DNA of 64,000 nt from Umbilicaria muhlenbergii. Its lineage: Eukaryota; Ascomycota; Lecanoromycetes; Umbilicariales; Umbilicariaceae. Of this stretch, positions 33,901-45,447 are shown in pieces. The stretch's first letter is position 1; every line of letters starts with the position of its first letter. The notes beneath the pieces were generated by a model. The model was not told where the DNA came from. It did not search any database and saw only the letters and a list, made by a program, of their open reading frames with translations. Position numbers and translations under genes: made by a program. The stretch is from contig KK106982.1 of the NCBI GenBank assembly GCA_000611775.1, positions 6,442,495 to 6,506,494 on the forward strand, written 5' to 3'.

Positions 33901-35990
33901 ACTGTCCGATACAAGCCGCGAAGGCCGTGGCCCGTGTGTGCCTCCGGGTACAAGATAGCGCTTGTCAAGTCTCCCTGGGAACCACATGATCAGGGCCTCT
34001 TGAAGCTAAAGTGCTAGTCCACGCCCAACGTCCACTGATTCCACTTACTTCTGCCAAAGGCAAAAGCCGTCCCGGGAGATCCCTGTCCCTCCCATGGAGC
34101 CAAATTGCTAACGAGCCACGGATCGTCTGATCGAAAAGAGCAGCAATGCTCCGAAGGCGAAGGCTGATGGATGGAAGAAATCGCGCTTCATGCCATCCTT
34201 CATACATGCAGTGTTTCTGCTAACTGCAATGAGCACGACAGAAAACGGCAACGGATGCACACGATGTCGTTAGTGGTGTGCTTATTCAGATGCTTCAGCA
34301 TCAAGATACCTCCCAGGAATCCGAGACGGATCTTCCATCTGGAAGCGCTGGCCAACACCGCACAATTAGTTTCTGGAAGTCAGAAGAACAATTAGCCTGT
34401 AACGAGTGAGACTCGATCCGGCGGCCTACTCTCCGGCGAGCTGATCATCCACACACAGTAAGCTACCCACAGGCTACTGTGCGACGGGTCGGCAAATGCG
34501 TCGGCCTTAGTCCTGAGGAGATGCACACGCTGTTGCATCGTGGAAAGTGACGGACAGCTCGTGACCCTGCACCACGCCTTGCCTGCCATACGGACGCCTC
34601 TATTGCCTTCACTGGTAACGAGAAGTATCTTAGGGATGCAGCAAGATGTTGCGCCATTTTTATTCCGCATCGCAGGCTGCAAGGCTGTGCAAATCTGCAC
34701 GTTGACTCGAAGGATTCCGCTCCGAGACCATCATGAGTCGTCTTCATGATGAGCTCTGGTTTCCACAGTCGCTACCCATATTCCGAATGCCGCGCAACCC
34801 GCAATTGTGGGTCACTGTAGAGTGCAAGCACAACCTGTTGGGGACTGGGGCCTGGCCATCCATCTGGCATCACGACAGCAGCGTTACGATTGGAGCAGCC
34901 GAGGCGCGCGACTTGTTCGACTTTGCCTCCTGTTGCCTTTTGAGTCAGTTCCACGGCGCACTACTGCTTAGGCAGTGTGGCTTTGGCAACGACCCTCAAT
35001 TCGACGGACAATGGCCAGGGGCTCCAGGCAGTGCGTCTTGGGAACGGAGATGCGGCAGACTATCGCAGGCTACGCAACGGATGAAGGCCCCGTCGACTTA
35101 TTTCCCGTCTCTGGAAGCCTAGACGGAAAGCGAAGCGGTCTCTGCTACAGACCACGGTGCCGCACACACTTGGCTGCGACGTGATGCATTTTGCCTTGCG
35201 TCTTGCATATGCAGTTGGTTGAGAGAACCGCGCGAAGTGGGATGTCATCCCACTTCGCGCCGTTTCCCACTGCAAGGGTTAAGCCGCAAATCGGTCGGAA
35301 TTGTTATGGCTTGCAGCGTGCTGATGTTACGCCATGCGTTCAGGATCTACGTGATCGCCCCTCGTGTAAGGCAGTTGTGAGAGGTGCGAAAGTACGGACC
35401 AACTGTGCTCCGGGCACTCATATCTGCGATATTGGGTCAAATGCGTTGAATGACTATACGGTTTCTTTGTTGTACTTTAGTGAGTTTGAAGTCCGACGGG
35501 TTACCTTTATATCTTGTTCGGGACGTTTAATGTACCCTTCTGGACGAGGAAACCAAGATTCAGGGTGTAAGCTAACCTCAATTCAATCTCAAGATAATCC
35601 CTCACTCCAGGGTTAAGGTTGTGCAACCCTAACAATAACCACTTAGCATCAGAGATCTGCTCCGGTTGCTAACGCACTGTGACGTAAAAGCGATCCTTCT
35701 CGATCAATCGTATAGCTGAGGTGGTTTTCCAAGTCAAGGCGTTTACCAGTCAACAAACTAATTGCCTTTCTCTGCCTCTCTTGTTGTACAATCTACGTGT
35801 ACTCGTACATCACTGGTCAATTCTCTCAACAATTCAGACTTAGAATGATCTGCCCAAAAACAATAAAATAAATAACGCAGCAAGCTTCACTCTCAATCTA
35901 TACGGATGTGCATGTGGACAAACCACATCCATTTTCTCAAGTCAGCCAAACGGACATTCCATTGCCAGACCCAACTACTCCGTCCCTACC
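30962..35990. other. 5-kb stretch with no supported gene
   Basis: Both strands carry only short frames (largest about 140 codons) without recognisable domains. Base composition is not AT-rich, so it does not look like heavily RIP-mutated transposon sequence. The part near 31000-31900 is likely the promoter and leader of the zinc-finger gene. A 31-nt palindrome lies at 35230-35260. I find no tRNA or rRNA. Confidence 0.5.
35230..35260. repeat. Near-perfect 31-nt palindrome (15-bp arms, 1-nt centre)
   Basis: GCGCGAAGTGGGATG, a single T, then CATCCCACTTCGCGC. All 15 positions of the arms pair. It is in otherwise unannotated sequence. Confidence 0.95.
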
Positions 35991-37237
35991 TTACCCACCT
36001 ATAGCTCCCTCTTGACCCGCATGAGCCTCTTCCACACCCGCAACCCCTCCCGCCGGGCCCCCACCTGCAGCCTCCGCCTCAGCCCCGCTCTCTCCCACAC
36101 CATCCCTCCCCGCATTTTCACCTGCCTCACCCTCCTTGCCTTCACCTCCAGCTCCACTTCCCGCTCCCGCCCCCTTCCCAGCCTCCCCGCTTCCTCCTCC
36201 CCCTCCACTTCCGCCTCCACTTTCCCCACCCACCCCCCCTCCCCCCTCCNNNNNNNNNNNNNNNNAGCCCCCCTCCTCTCTCACCGCCTCATCCCCACCC
36301 CTCCTCTTTCCCTTCCCGCCTTTCTCACTCCCCCCCTTCCTCCTCCCCCATTTCACACTCCGTCCCCCAAACAGCCCCCACCAAAACTCCCCCCAAAACC
36401 CCCTTCCTCTTCCCTTCCCCCTTCTCCCCTTCTCCATCTCCGCCTTCCTCCCCTCATCCCTCTTCTTCCAAGCCCTCAATCCCGCTCCTGTCGGCGGCGG
36501 ACCCACGCCTCCTGCGAAGAACCATAGGGCTGCTGGTACGCGCTTCGTGTCCGAGAGGTGGGGGGGGAGGGGTTGTGAGGTGGTGAGGTTGCGTGAGGGC
36601 AAGTGAGGGAGGGGAATTGGAGGCGGAGCGGCTTAGGTTTGGGATGGGGTTTTGGTGCGGGTGGTGGTTTCACTGTAGGGGCGGGTAGGTGCTCGGTGGA
36701 GGATGAGGGCGGAGGGGCATCGAGGCGTGAGTCCCATGCTCGAGGCCGACCAGCGGTGGTGAATGTGGGGGGTGGGAATGAGTAGTATTGGGTGTGGGGG
36801 GCTTGGGTGGGTTGGTGCGGTTCGGGGCAGATGACGAAGCCCGGGGGGATGCGGGAGCGCTTGGAGCTGGAGGAGGGATGTCTTCGGGGATGGGGGAAGC
36901 AGCAGAGGCTGATGATTTTCTGGGGGAGGGTTGTTAATGAGGAGGGGAGGGCTGGGAGATCTGTGTTGGAGGGATGGGCGGCGGTTAGCGGGAAATGGTT
37001 GGAGATGGGAGCCAGAGGAGAAGGCGGTTTGGAAAGTGGTGGAGATGGGAGTGGATGAGGGGTGCTCGTTTTCGCGTGTAGGTTTGACATGTCGTAAGGG
37101 AGCTGCTTTGGACTTTGACGGTGGAGATGGTGGGTGGATGGAAATTGTAGAGCGATGATGGCAGGCGCCTTTCCAAACTCTGTAGATATCATGAGCAACT
37201 CATTTGGTGAATGATGATGATTGTTTGGTTGTGACAT
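35991..37237 (-). CDS. Hypothetical low-complexity protein, exon structure unresolved
   Basis: Not recognised. From ATG 37237 a 253-codon frame is open (Pro/Ser/His-rich, with SLTTLPQKIISLCC and PPGFVICPEP). An overlapping frame from about 36602 to 35991 reads KRVPAALWFFAGGVG then a Lys/Arg/Gly-rich tail and is interrupted by 16 N (36250-36265). The two probably belong to one gene joined by an unplaced intron near 36530-36650. In support, the coding strand is C-rich in the first part and G-rich in the second, the same switch seen in neighbouring real genes. The alternative is chance openness of low-complexity sequence. I infer no function. Confidence 0.35.
36250..36265. other. Assembly gap (16 N)
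   Basis: A run of N in a C/T-only tract within the hypothetical gene. Not a multiple of three, so the frame across it is unknown. Confidence 0.95.
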
Positions 37238-37277
37238 GTCAAAATCAAGTAAGTGGTGCTAAAGGATGTGAATGTAT

Positions 37278-38909
37278 CTAGACACTGATGGTTTTGAATA
37301 TCCTAAAGAGAGTTACTCGTCAGCAAGCGATTAACAATGTAGACTCTATAAAAGGGAGTCACTGACCCGAAACCGCCACCGCCAGTCCCCATCACACACC
37401 CCGGTATTTGTGGATGCCAGTGACATTCCTTGACCATCTCCATATAGTGCACAAACAGGAGCTGCGGCGGTACGTCTTGTACGCCACCCGTATCCTTACT
37501 CTCTTCGTCATCCAGCTCGACCGCCAAATCCCAAAGTGTCAGCGTGTTGTCTCCTGCAGCAACAGCCACAATACTGTCATCAGTAGGATGCCACTCGATA
37601 CTAGTTATCTGCTCTTTGTGAAAAGTGAAGGACGCCACAGGCTTCGGCGTTGGACTGGATGCGTTGCCCGATGCCGGCTTCCACTGCCGTAGATCCCATA
37701 CAGCCCATTGTCCGTTATCGGCGCCAGTTGCGAGTAAATGCGTGGTTTGATGGGACCACGACATAACATTGACATCTGTATTACTGACTGTGACACTGAC
37801 CGCTGGCTTATGTGATCTTGACCGCACATCCCATACTTTGACTGTGCCGTCGCTGCTAGCGGAAGCGAATACATTGCGTTCGTTAGGTGACCACTGCAGA
37901 TCTTCGACGCTGCTCTTGTGCCCAGTATATGGCCTGCTGTCAGTGGCCCAACTGTTGCCTTCCGCGCCAGTAGTTATGTAGATGTTCCCATCGTTGTCTC
38001 CAGTAATCAGCTTGCCCTGGGGTACTAGTGGGGACCAGTCCACAGCATATCCTTCAGATTTATGCATGCGTAGCGTCGTCAGAGGCTTGTTTTGTTGTGG
38101 TGTAATGATGGTCCCTGGAATGTCGAAAGCTGACAGATGTGGAGTAACGTCGTGAATGAGGACTTCGGATGCTTCAGTCATTGTTGCAGTAAGTGTTGTA
38201 GGTGGCCTAGAGGAATCCGAAGGTGATGATTGATGTGCACGTATACGGTTCGTAGTCGATGTCAAAGGTATTGATCTGGTCTCTAGGATTGGTTCTGCGT
38301 TCTCATCGTTGTCCGAGTCCGAGTCCGAATCCTCCTCATCCCTTTCGCGGTCCATCCTACTCAGACCACTCAGCTTCATCACCATCAGCTCGTTTTCCTT
38401 TGACTTCCTGCTCTCTGCCTGGGTTCCTGTGACGGCATATACAGTTGCTGGGTAAGTTTTCCTGTTGCCACCGAGGTTGTCTTTCACAATATCGAACGAT
38501 AAGCACGGCCATGTTGTACTCAGTGTATGTAGCATATCATATGTAGACGTATCAGGAGATAGGGACTCCCCCGCTGCAAGTTGACTTCGACCGGGTATGA
38601 ATGTTTGCTGGTCTATATCCATCCCATCTAGGCAGAGTCAGCTAAAATGTGCGAGTTATATTGGCAGCGGATTTCGCACAGTGCTACCAGTGTGATCCAC
38701 GTACCCCGTCTCTCCTCTGCTTCTCTCTCGTCGTCAGGTCGCCCGTCTACCCCAGCCTCTAATATCTCGTCTTCACTTTCAAATTCATCTTCGTACTCAT
38801 CCTCGAAATCCCCCACCTCGTCGCCGTTCTCGGTTCCCTGCGGTCTGTCTCCTCCTTTGAGCGGGTTGATCTGGGCTCCTGCCAACTCTTCCAGTGTTCT
38901 CTTACTCAT
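37278..38909 (-). CDS. RRB1: WD40 ribosome-assembly protein Rrb1/GRWD1
   Basis: Nuclear chaperone for ribosomal protein uL3 and 60S assembly. Minus-strand exons 38909-38705, 38627-37367 and 37302-37278 total 1491 nt, giving 496 aa. The N-terminus is acidic (EDEYEDEFESEDEILEAG). RRDGMDIDQQTFIPGRSQLA and STYDMLHTLSTTWPCLSFDI form the usual entry to the propeller. WD40 blades include VDWSPL...GDNDGNIY, VEDLQWSPNE..VFASASSDGTVKVWDVR, and ITSIEWHPTDDSIVAVAAGD. The 25-nt last exon restores GGFGIFKTISV at the C-terminus; without it the frame gives an unrelated tail. Divergent from SPG1. Confidence 0.92.
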
Positions 38910-39484
38910 CTTGTAATTCGGTTTAGAAGTAGATAACACTGCTAGATCGACTCATCAGAAGGCGGTTGTGAAGTTGAGCTCATCCGTTGACCTCGAAACT
39001 TTTTTATTTTATGGCGCTCGGGCCATCAGCGGCCAGTGTTCAGCCCTGCGGCGCCCCTCCAATTGCGTTCACCCTCGATCCAAGCCTGGCTGCACAACAA
39101 CGAAACAACGATACAACAGCAGACACACTCATTGGTCTTTTACCCCTCGACACGCCGCCTTTCCACCGCTTGCGCGGTAAACACTTACTAAGCAAAGTTC
39201 TTACTCTTTCTTACGCGTCAAAAAGGAGCACACAACCTTAACCCTGAAGTGCATCCTCTGAGGATCCTTGTACCTCGACAGAGGACCCTTGTCCTTCGAC
39301 ATTCGTTCCATCTGCGCTTGTAGGTAACACACCAGAACATCTATTATCAACCGTCACAGCATTGGTCCGAGAGACCTTCGTGGATACTGATACGTCGTTT
39401 TTGGCCTCCGTCCCCTGCAGCTGGATCCACTCAGGTACTCGGATTGACTCGATCTTTTTCATCTCAGCTGCGCTTGTCCAAGCT
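38910..39484. promoter_or_regulatory. Divergent promoter region RRB1/SPG1
   Basis: 575 bp between the two start codons. The SPG1 frame is open upstream to ATG 39362, so a longer N-terminus is possible. No clear binding site was identified. Confidence 0.45.
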
Positions 39485-40644
39485 ATGGATCAGCAGTACC
39501 AGCAGGACCCACTGGGTTCAACCACATATGACAACCAGTACAAGCCGAATCCACAAGATGACGAGTCAATGGGAAGCGTCGACGATACAGCGAGCACAAC
39601 TCCGACTGGCGGCTACAGCAATGGCTATGGCAATGGCAACGGGCAACAGCAAATTCCCAGACATCAATCTTCACAATCTGCAGACTACCTAGCCTCGGTC
39701 GGACCGCTTTCCCCAGCATCAGATACAGATCCCACTGCACGCTACCCCTCCCCCAACATGCAATACCAGCAACAACCAATGCAGCCTGTTTCACGACCGT
39801 CTTCAGGATTATCGGGTTCAGGAGACAGACATGGGTATTCACAGACATATCAAGAGCAAAACCAGAGGCCCTCACAGCAGGCGGCCAAGCCTGCCAGTAG
39901 CGTGGTCATTAAGGTAGGAATGGTTGGGGACGCTCAGATTGGAAAGACTAGTTTGATGGTCAAGTACGTCGAAGGCAGCTGGGACGAGGACTACATCCAA
40001 ACACTTGGTACGTTGCTAAGTCTGAAAACCATTACATCAAGTCTGACATGACGACAGGTGTCAACTTCATGGAGAAGACCATATCAATCCGCAACACCGA
40101 GATCACCTTTTCGATTTGGGATCTTGGTGGCCAACGCGAGTTCGTTAACATGCTTCCTCTGGTTTGCAACGACGCCGTAGCCATCCTCTTCATGTTCGAC
40201 CTCACTCGAAAGAGCACTCTGAACTCAATCAAAGAATGGTATAGGCAGGGACGGGGCTTCAACAAGACAGCCATTCCCTTCCTTGTGGGCACTAAATATG
40301 ATCATTTCGTCAACTTTCCTAGAGAAGATCAGGAAGAGATTTCTAACCAGGTATGAACACTGCTGCTCCTGCAGTGCTTACAATCTTTACTTACAGGAAG
40401 TAGGCTCGTCGTTTCGCAAAGGCTATGCGAGCCAGTCTCATTTTCAGCAGCACAAGCCACAGCATTAACGTGCAGAAGGTTAGTGCCTGCCTACTAATGC
40501 TTTTGGCTTATCTGAGAGCGACACCACTGATTCATCTTGTAGATCTTCAAGATTGTACTGTCAAAAGCCTTTGATCTCAAGTGTACGATACCTGAGATAG
40601 AGAACGTTGGCGAGCCATTGCTGCTCTACCAATCTGTTGTCTAA
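39485..40644 (+). CDS. SPG1: Septation GTPase Spg1/Tem1
   Basis: Ras-like GTPase at the top of the septation initiation/mitotic exit network, acting at spindle pole bodies. Exons 39485-40007, 40058-40350, 40404-40478 and 40543-40644 give 330 aa. A ~138-residue Gln/Ser/Pro-rich N-terminal extension precedes the GTPase. Motifs: P-loop GDAQIGKT (148-155), WDLGGQRE (G3, with the GGQ typical of this group, 195-202), TKYD (G4, 253-256), and the SxxxxINVQK segment near the C-terminus. There is no C-terminal CAAX motif, as expected for Spg1/Tem1. The start at 39485 was preferred over the in-frame ATG at 39362 because the latter adds a hydrophobic, unlike segment. Confidence 0.92.
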
Positions 40645-41927
40645 ATTAGAGCAGCGGCAGATGGCCTCGGAGGTTTACTGCTTCGATTGCCTTTGGACGT
40701 GATACGAGCTAATGGCTGTTACGACAAGACCAAGCTGGAATAGAATGCTGATCTACCCCAATGTTTGGTACTAGTCACTTTGCATGCCTGTTTGAGCACG
40801 GTGCTGGCGGAGCAAATGGTGTTTGTAGGACTGGGCACGAATCAACGGAAATGTACTTTAACGCGGCTGACCATTGATCACGCTTTGTCTGCATAGCAAA
40901 TTGATGGCTGAAATCAAAACCTTCCAACGTCACAATGTGCTGCAGGATGGCGAAACCCCCACGGACGTACCGAAGCCGTGATCACGAGGTGCTCGATGGA
41001 GAAGTTTAGAAGCAAACAGAGACTATAGAGGACAGCATGACCTACCTCTTCCAGGGGTATAGGATCAGACAATCCCTTCCCCTTCAATGCGTATCGTTTT
41101 CCGAGAATGCCGTGCTTATCTGTCTACTTTACAGATGGTTTACACTACGTTGAAATGCGCAGAGCGGATTGTGTACTTATCCAGTCAGGACAGTAGTTCC
41201 CTCGTCATCCGAGGTTAGCTACCATCCAGAAGTCTGTATGGCGATCCACCCTCGATTCAGGATTCCCATGAAGTTGAACGCAGAAGGCTCCGACAACTTT
41301 GAGTCTAGCAGGCCACGGCCGAAAGTACCGGCGACGAAGTTAGTGGCGACATCGACAACGGACTAAGGGGGGAATCAACGAGAATGATACCATTGCCGAG
41401 ACGACGCAGCATCGATAATGGCCTGCTGGTGGGTTCAGACCCAGAAGAGACATGCATCAGCTACTTCTCCAGGACTTCCACTTATCGATGCCCTTTTGCA
41501 CTTCATTTGTGTGTGCATTCTGCGGCGAGTGGCGCGGAAGAAGAGGAACGGAGAACTGCTGCAGCCGATGCCATAGACTTTCAAGCTGGTGGCATCCTCC
41601 TGAATGTTCTCGATCGCTGACACTAGACCGCGTCCACAGAACTTCACTTGGAACGTCGAGTATCAACTTCACTATGAGTGGGTCTTAGCGGATTCATCCG
41701 AGGATTCGAAACGTCGGAATATTTCCCAAAGGGTGTTCCATTCCAATCCACCTAAGTTGACGCTCAACACCCACCTACGCGGCCACCTTTAACCGAAGCT
41801 TACTTCTACCGTACTGGAGTTCTCGTCCTGATAATTGAATATTCAAGCCACCTCGTCTTCTTGAATCTCACCAACGTCAATAGTCAACTCCGCACTTAAC
41901 GGTCTTCAACACCAAAGCTCCCCAGCC
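40645..41927. other. Intergenic region between SPG1 and the L1 locus
   Basis: 1.3 kb. Only short frames, none with a recognisable domain. Marks the left border of the unusual plus-strand cluster. Confidence 0.5.
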
Positions 41928-42674
41928 ATGTCGTATGACCATGGGCGTTCTTACAACGGCCCTGACGGTGGTTTCCGTGCAGACCCCGAATTGATGCGTG
42001 GCACGCACAACCGTCAAGACGTCGTCAACTATCAAATTCCTAGCAGAGAGATGCATAGTATGCCATACCAGAACCGTCAAGCTGTCCACCCTCTTCAGGA
42101 AGAGCGTATGAGGCAGGAAGAGATTCTTCGCAAGCAGCAGCTCGTGCTCGAGGAGATGAAGCTAGAGACAGAGAGGCAGAGGACGGAGCGCAAAAAGATG
42201 AGGATGGAGCGGCAGAAGCAAGAGGCGGAGCGGCGAAAGCAGCAGAGAGAACGGGAGAAGAGACAGCGTGAGCAAGAAACGCAGAGACTTGCAATGAAAA
42301 GGTGGGGGATGGAGCAGAAGGCACAAGCGAGCAAAGCTCGTTTCCAAACAAACCATGGTAGCTCCTCCTAATAAGATTCAACCCGTGACAAGCATCATCG
42401 CTAATATGCAATTGACCGACAAGCCGACAATTACAATGACTTTGCACCAGATAATTGGCAGCCCCATCCATCTGCTCGCCTTGCAGTTGCTCCTGCAGCC
42501 TCAATGCCGGTACCGCGGACGCGGCCCCAGGTTAATCCTGCTCGCGATCAGATCGCCTCTGCTGGAAACCAAAAAGTTTTCTTCGGTACTCGAGCAGTGC
42601 CAAACCCCACCTTTACGCTTGGAACTCAATTCTATCAAACCAATACTCGAGCAGCTCCTCAAGAGCTCCACTAG
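41928..42674 (+). CDS. L1: unrecognised coiled-coil protein (2 exons)
   Basis: I do not recognise this protein. Exons 41928-42357 and 42424-42674 (66-nt intron) sum to 681 nt, giving 226 aa. Residues ~60-135 form a very long, highly charged helix (Glu/Arg/Lys/Gln, e.g. EEILRKQQLVLEEMKLETER), a probable coiled coil. The second exon is Pro/Ala/Asn-rich (DNYNDFAPDNWQPHPSARL). The splice is supported by restoring an open frame in which the codons look ordered, and by divisibility by three. After the TAG at 42672 the same frame stays open for 62 codons. First of six plus-strand loci of similar style. No signal peptide, no membrane segment. Confidence 0.6.
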
Positions 42675-44353
42675 TTGCATGTGGGTTCCGCCAGGCAAAT
42701 GGGAAGAACACGCCGCTATGGGATTGTTGCGGAGGAATCTCGGAAGGGGGCCGGCCAGGGTCGTTGTAATTGTTGGACGGCAAGGCTGGGCTTGAGAGGG
42801 CCATGCAATTTCTGGAAAGGGGCAACATGTATTTTAGTCGGGAGAACGCAGCTGGGTTAGACTAAACCTGTAGTGTTGCACAGGAGAATGTTCTGGGGGA
42901 ATTAAATAAACGCATTCCTCCGCTAGGCCCTCGCGCCACCTCTTGTCATGTGATGAGAAGAGAAATACTTCACCATTATGAATCGTATCGACGCATCTCA
43001 TTCAATGAGTATACCTGCCAAGGATTACGTGCTTCACACCTTTCTTCATGTCAGAACCCATTTTGTAGTTCTTCATCACTTCTATAGGCAAGTTTCCGCC
43101 TCATTACCTCGCTCGGCCATTGTAGCCGTTTCCTTTTCAAACCACTATTCAAATATTCCAGACTTCAATTCATATCGAGATCTTACACCTACCTCTAAGC
43201 TACTGCTCTTATTCGTAGTTATCCTTCAACATTATATGGGGATACGCAAAGCCTGTCTTGACGAGGCCACAACGGAAGAGTACAGGATCACGTGGGCTTA
43301 AGCCATACTTCCTTACGCAGTTGATGATACCGCTGCTCAATATAATTCAAATTAAAGTTAGACTTTAATTAATCTGAAAGCCGGGATGTTTGCCTCGCCA
43401 CCCTTCTGCGAACATTCTGTACAGATGCTAGGACACTCTTATACCACCGAGATTAAGATCAAGCAGAGGAATACCAACTACCGAGATTCTCTGCTTAGTC
43501 TGATGGAGGCGCTCAAAAGTTGAGAGATGATATCCCTGTACGGCGTACCTAAACTTATGGACGACTTACAACAGGTAATCCAGAGCGATATCAAACAGCG
43601 ATAGCGTATCTCTTCCTGGCTAGCACCCATCTTGTCGGATCTGACCGTCGTGGCCGAGCTGGAACGCCAGACTTGTCTGGATGAACAAGAGTCTATAGGA
43701 AAAAGATAATGTAGAGAACGCTCAGCAGCTTATACTTGCCAGAAAGTCTGAACGTGTATCTACCTCATGACTCATTCCAAGACTTATAGTGGCTAGGGCC
43801 CTACTCGCAAGACGCAACTTCATTTTTATTTCACTGCAGATCGCTCATTTTTACTACCTTACTTAAGAGGCTGCACTGGACTGTTCATCCCTCATATCCC
43901 AAATTCACATCAAAGCTTATGTCAGTGAAGTTCCAAAAACATTTCATCAGTCGTGTATTCATTGTAAGTCCGCAGACATCTGATCATCGCAGTTTACTTC
44001 ACAAATCAGATGAAAACTAGGCTTCATGATAAATGTCAAAGGACTTATTTCATCCGGGGGTACATATAGTAATAACATCATGAACCTTCTTCTTTATTAT
44101 CTTTTCCTTACCTCTGCGATTCTTAGCTGCGAGCGACTCTGTAGACAGAAATCTACATCAGCTTGGTCTTCTTTGGACTTGGTTCTTTTTACGTATTTAT
44201 TAGTCGTACAGCTATCTTGAGCCCCGATAGAGATTCAAGGCTGAGTCGTCCAACGTCCTTTTTAGTGGAGTTTGGATTTGACGTAAGTTTGGTTTTCCGG
44301 ATAAGAAATGCTATCGTTCACATCTGAAGACATTTCTAGACAGCCTCTCCAAA
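42675..44353. other. Intergenic, AT-richer region between L1 and L2
   Basis: A 107-codon frame (42978-43301) starts with ATG but has no support from motifs or composition. A small hairpin AATTAAAGT-TAG-ACTTTAATT lies at 43350-43370. Nothing else found. Confidence 0.5.
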
Positions 44354-45017
44354 ATGTGCTTCTTGAGCATAGAGATCGGACCTCGGGCTGAGCCCCTAAA
44401 CTTCGTCCGTCCCAGTAGTCGAGAGACGTTCAGGAACACAAGAGTCGCTCCTCCACGAGATACTCCTGTTGTATTAAACACAGGTATTCCGCAAGACGCT
44501 CCTGCTGCGATAAACGTAGAGAGGGAACGAAGGCAAGAGGCTCAAAGAGGCACGTTTGAAGGAAAGATGAGATCGTCTAGAGCGACTCGAGCGCAGGACA
44601 AACCGGCTGCTGCAAGAACAGCGGCGCAGGGAAGAGAGATTAGAGCAGCAAGAGGAGCTGCGGAGGCAGGAAAGATTAGAGCAGCAGGAGCAGCTGCGCA
44701 AGGATAGGGAAGAATTGGAGAGGGAGAGGCGAGCGGCACAAGCTCGTACGGAAGCTCAGCGCAGTAAGCCTGTCCCCAATGGGCCCATCGCCCTACGAAA
44801 CTCCCTTACTAACCGATCTAGGTCAATGGCATTCATACCGTAGGCACTCCAGCCCAATCCGCGACCAGTCACGATCTGGGCCCCGCGTAGCATTGCCGGC
44901 ATACATTCGTGTAGGATATGGTCGCTCACGGCCAAGTGCCCCAAGGTCGGCTGCTCCACCTCTTCAACGTCCACAGGCACCTTCGGTCCGTGTTGCGGGC
45001 GACTCTCCTTCCTTTGC

Positions 45018-45059
45018 CAGCCCCTTGTCATTCTTTGACAGCCCCTTGTCATTCTTTGA
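45018..45059. repeat. 21-bp direct repeat, two copies, in L2
   Basis: CAGCCCCTTGTCATTCTTTGA twice in tandem at 45018-45038 and 45039-45059. In the frame used by L2 it encodes SPLSFFD twice. Confidence 0.9.
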
Positions 45060-45171
45060 CAGCTTCCGTTCCCAATCTCCCCGCAGAGGCTATCGTTCCT
45101 ATTGTGCGGTGGCCAGCTTCGAATCCTATTCAAGCGATTCCGCCTCCATTGAAACAATCACTAATCATTCT

Positions 45172-45246
45172 CGAGCGGCTTCTTTTCGAGCGGCTTCTTT
45201 TCGAGCGGCTTCTTTTCGAGCGGCTTCTTTTCGAGCGGCTTCTTTT
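45172..45246. repeat. 15-bp coding tandem repeat, five copies, in L2
   Basis: Five copies of CGAGCGGCTTCTTTT. They encode RAASF in the proposed L2 frame and ERLLF in another plus frame; the latter keeps a second long frame (44918-45415) open. Confidence 0.9.
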
Positions 45247-45447
45247 CGAGCAGTCCCCCGCGGGCGGTGCCTCTCCGAGCAGCTCTTCCTCAACCAGCGC
45301 CTCCCCGGGCAGCTCCTTCCTGGCCACAGCCTCCCCGAGTACCCGTTCCCCATGCAAGGCCTCGAAGGCTTACGCCGCGAGAGAAGACGATCTTGGGCAT
45401 TCCGCAAGAGAATGATGGGTAGGTCGTTCTTACGGCGTTACAGGTAG

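Larger units (their letters stand above)
44354..45447 (+). pseudogene. L2: broken coiled-coil/repeat gene
   Basis: Unrecognised, apparently damaged. ATG 44354 opens MCFLSIEIGPRAEPL. From about 44520 the best coding frame is a charged coiled coil (RLKEARLKER, stop, DRLERLERR..LLQEQRRREERLEQQEELRRQ), interrupted by TGA at 44568-44570 and preceded in the same frame by TAA (44511) and TAG (44517). A canonical intron 44764-44821 (GTAAGC, TTACTAAC, CTAG) joins this frame to 44822-45447, a Ser/Arg-rich exon with five RAASF units and an RRYR end. The good splice site implies a once-functional gene. How the ATG exon joins the coiled coil is unresolved, so one or more of the stops may lie in an intron I could not place. 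Confidence 0.5.

Noticed and set aside
34733-35122. 129-codon frame with ATG in the gene desert, and 141-codon frame at 35191
   Set aside because: No recognisable domain and no splice context; the second spans the palindrome.
42978-43301. 107-codon ATG frame between L1 and L2
   Set aside because: AT-rich, no relation to the L-family style, no support beyond length.
44918-45415. Plus-strand 165-codon frame over L2 as a gene
   Set aside because: It is open mainly because 15-bp and 21-bp repeats keep every frame open; the splice-supported frame is the other one.
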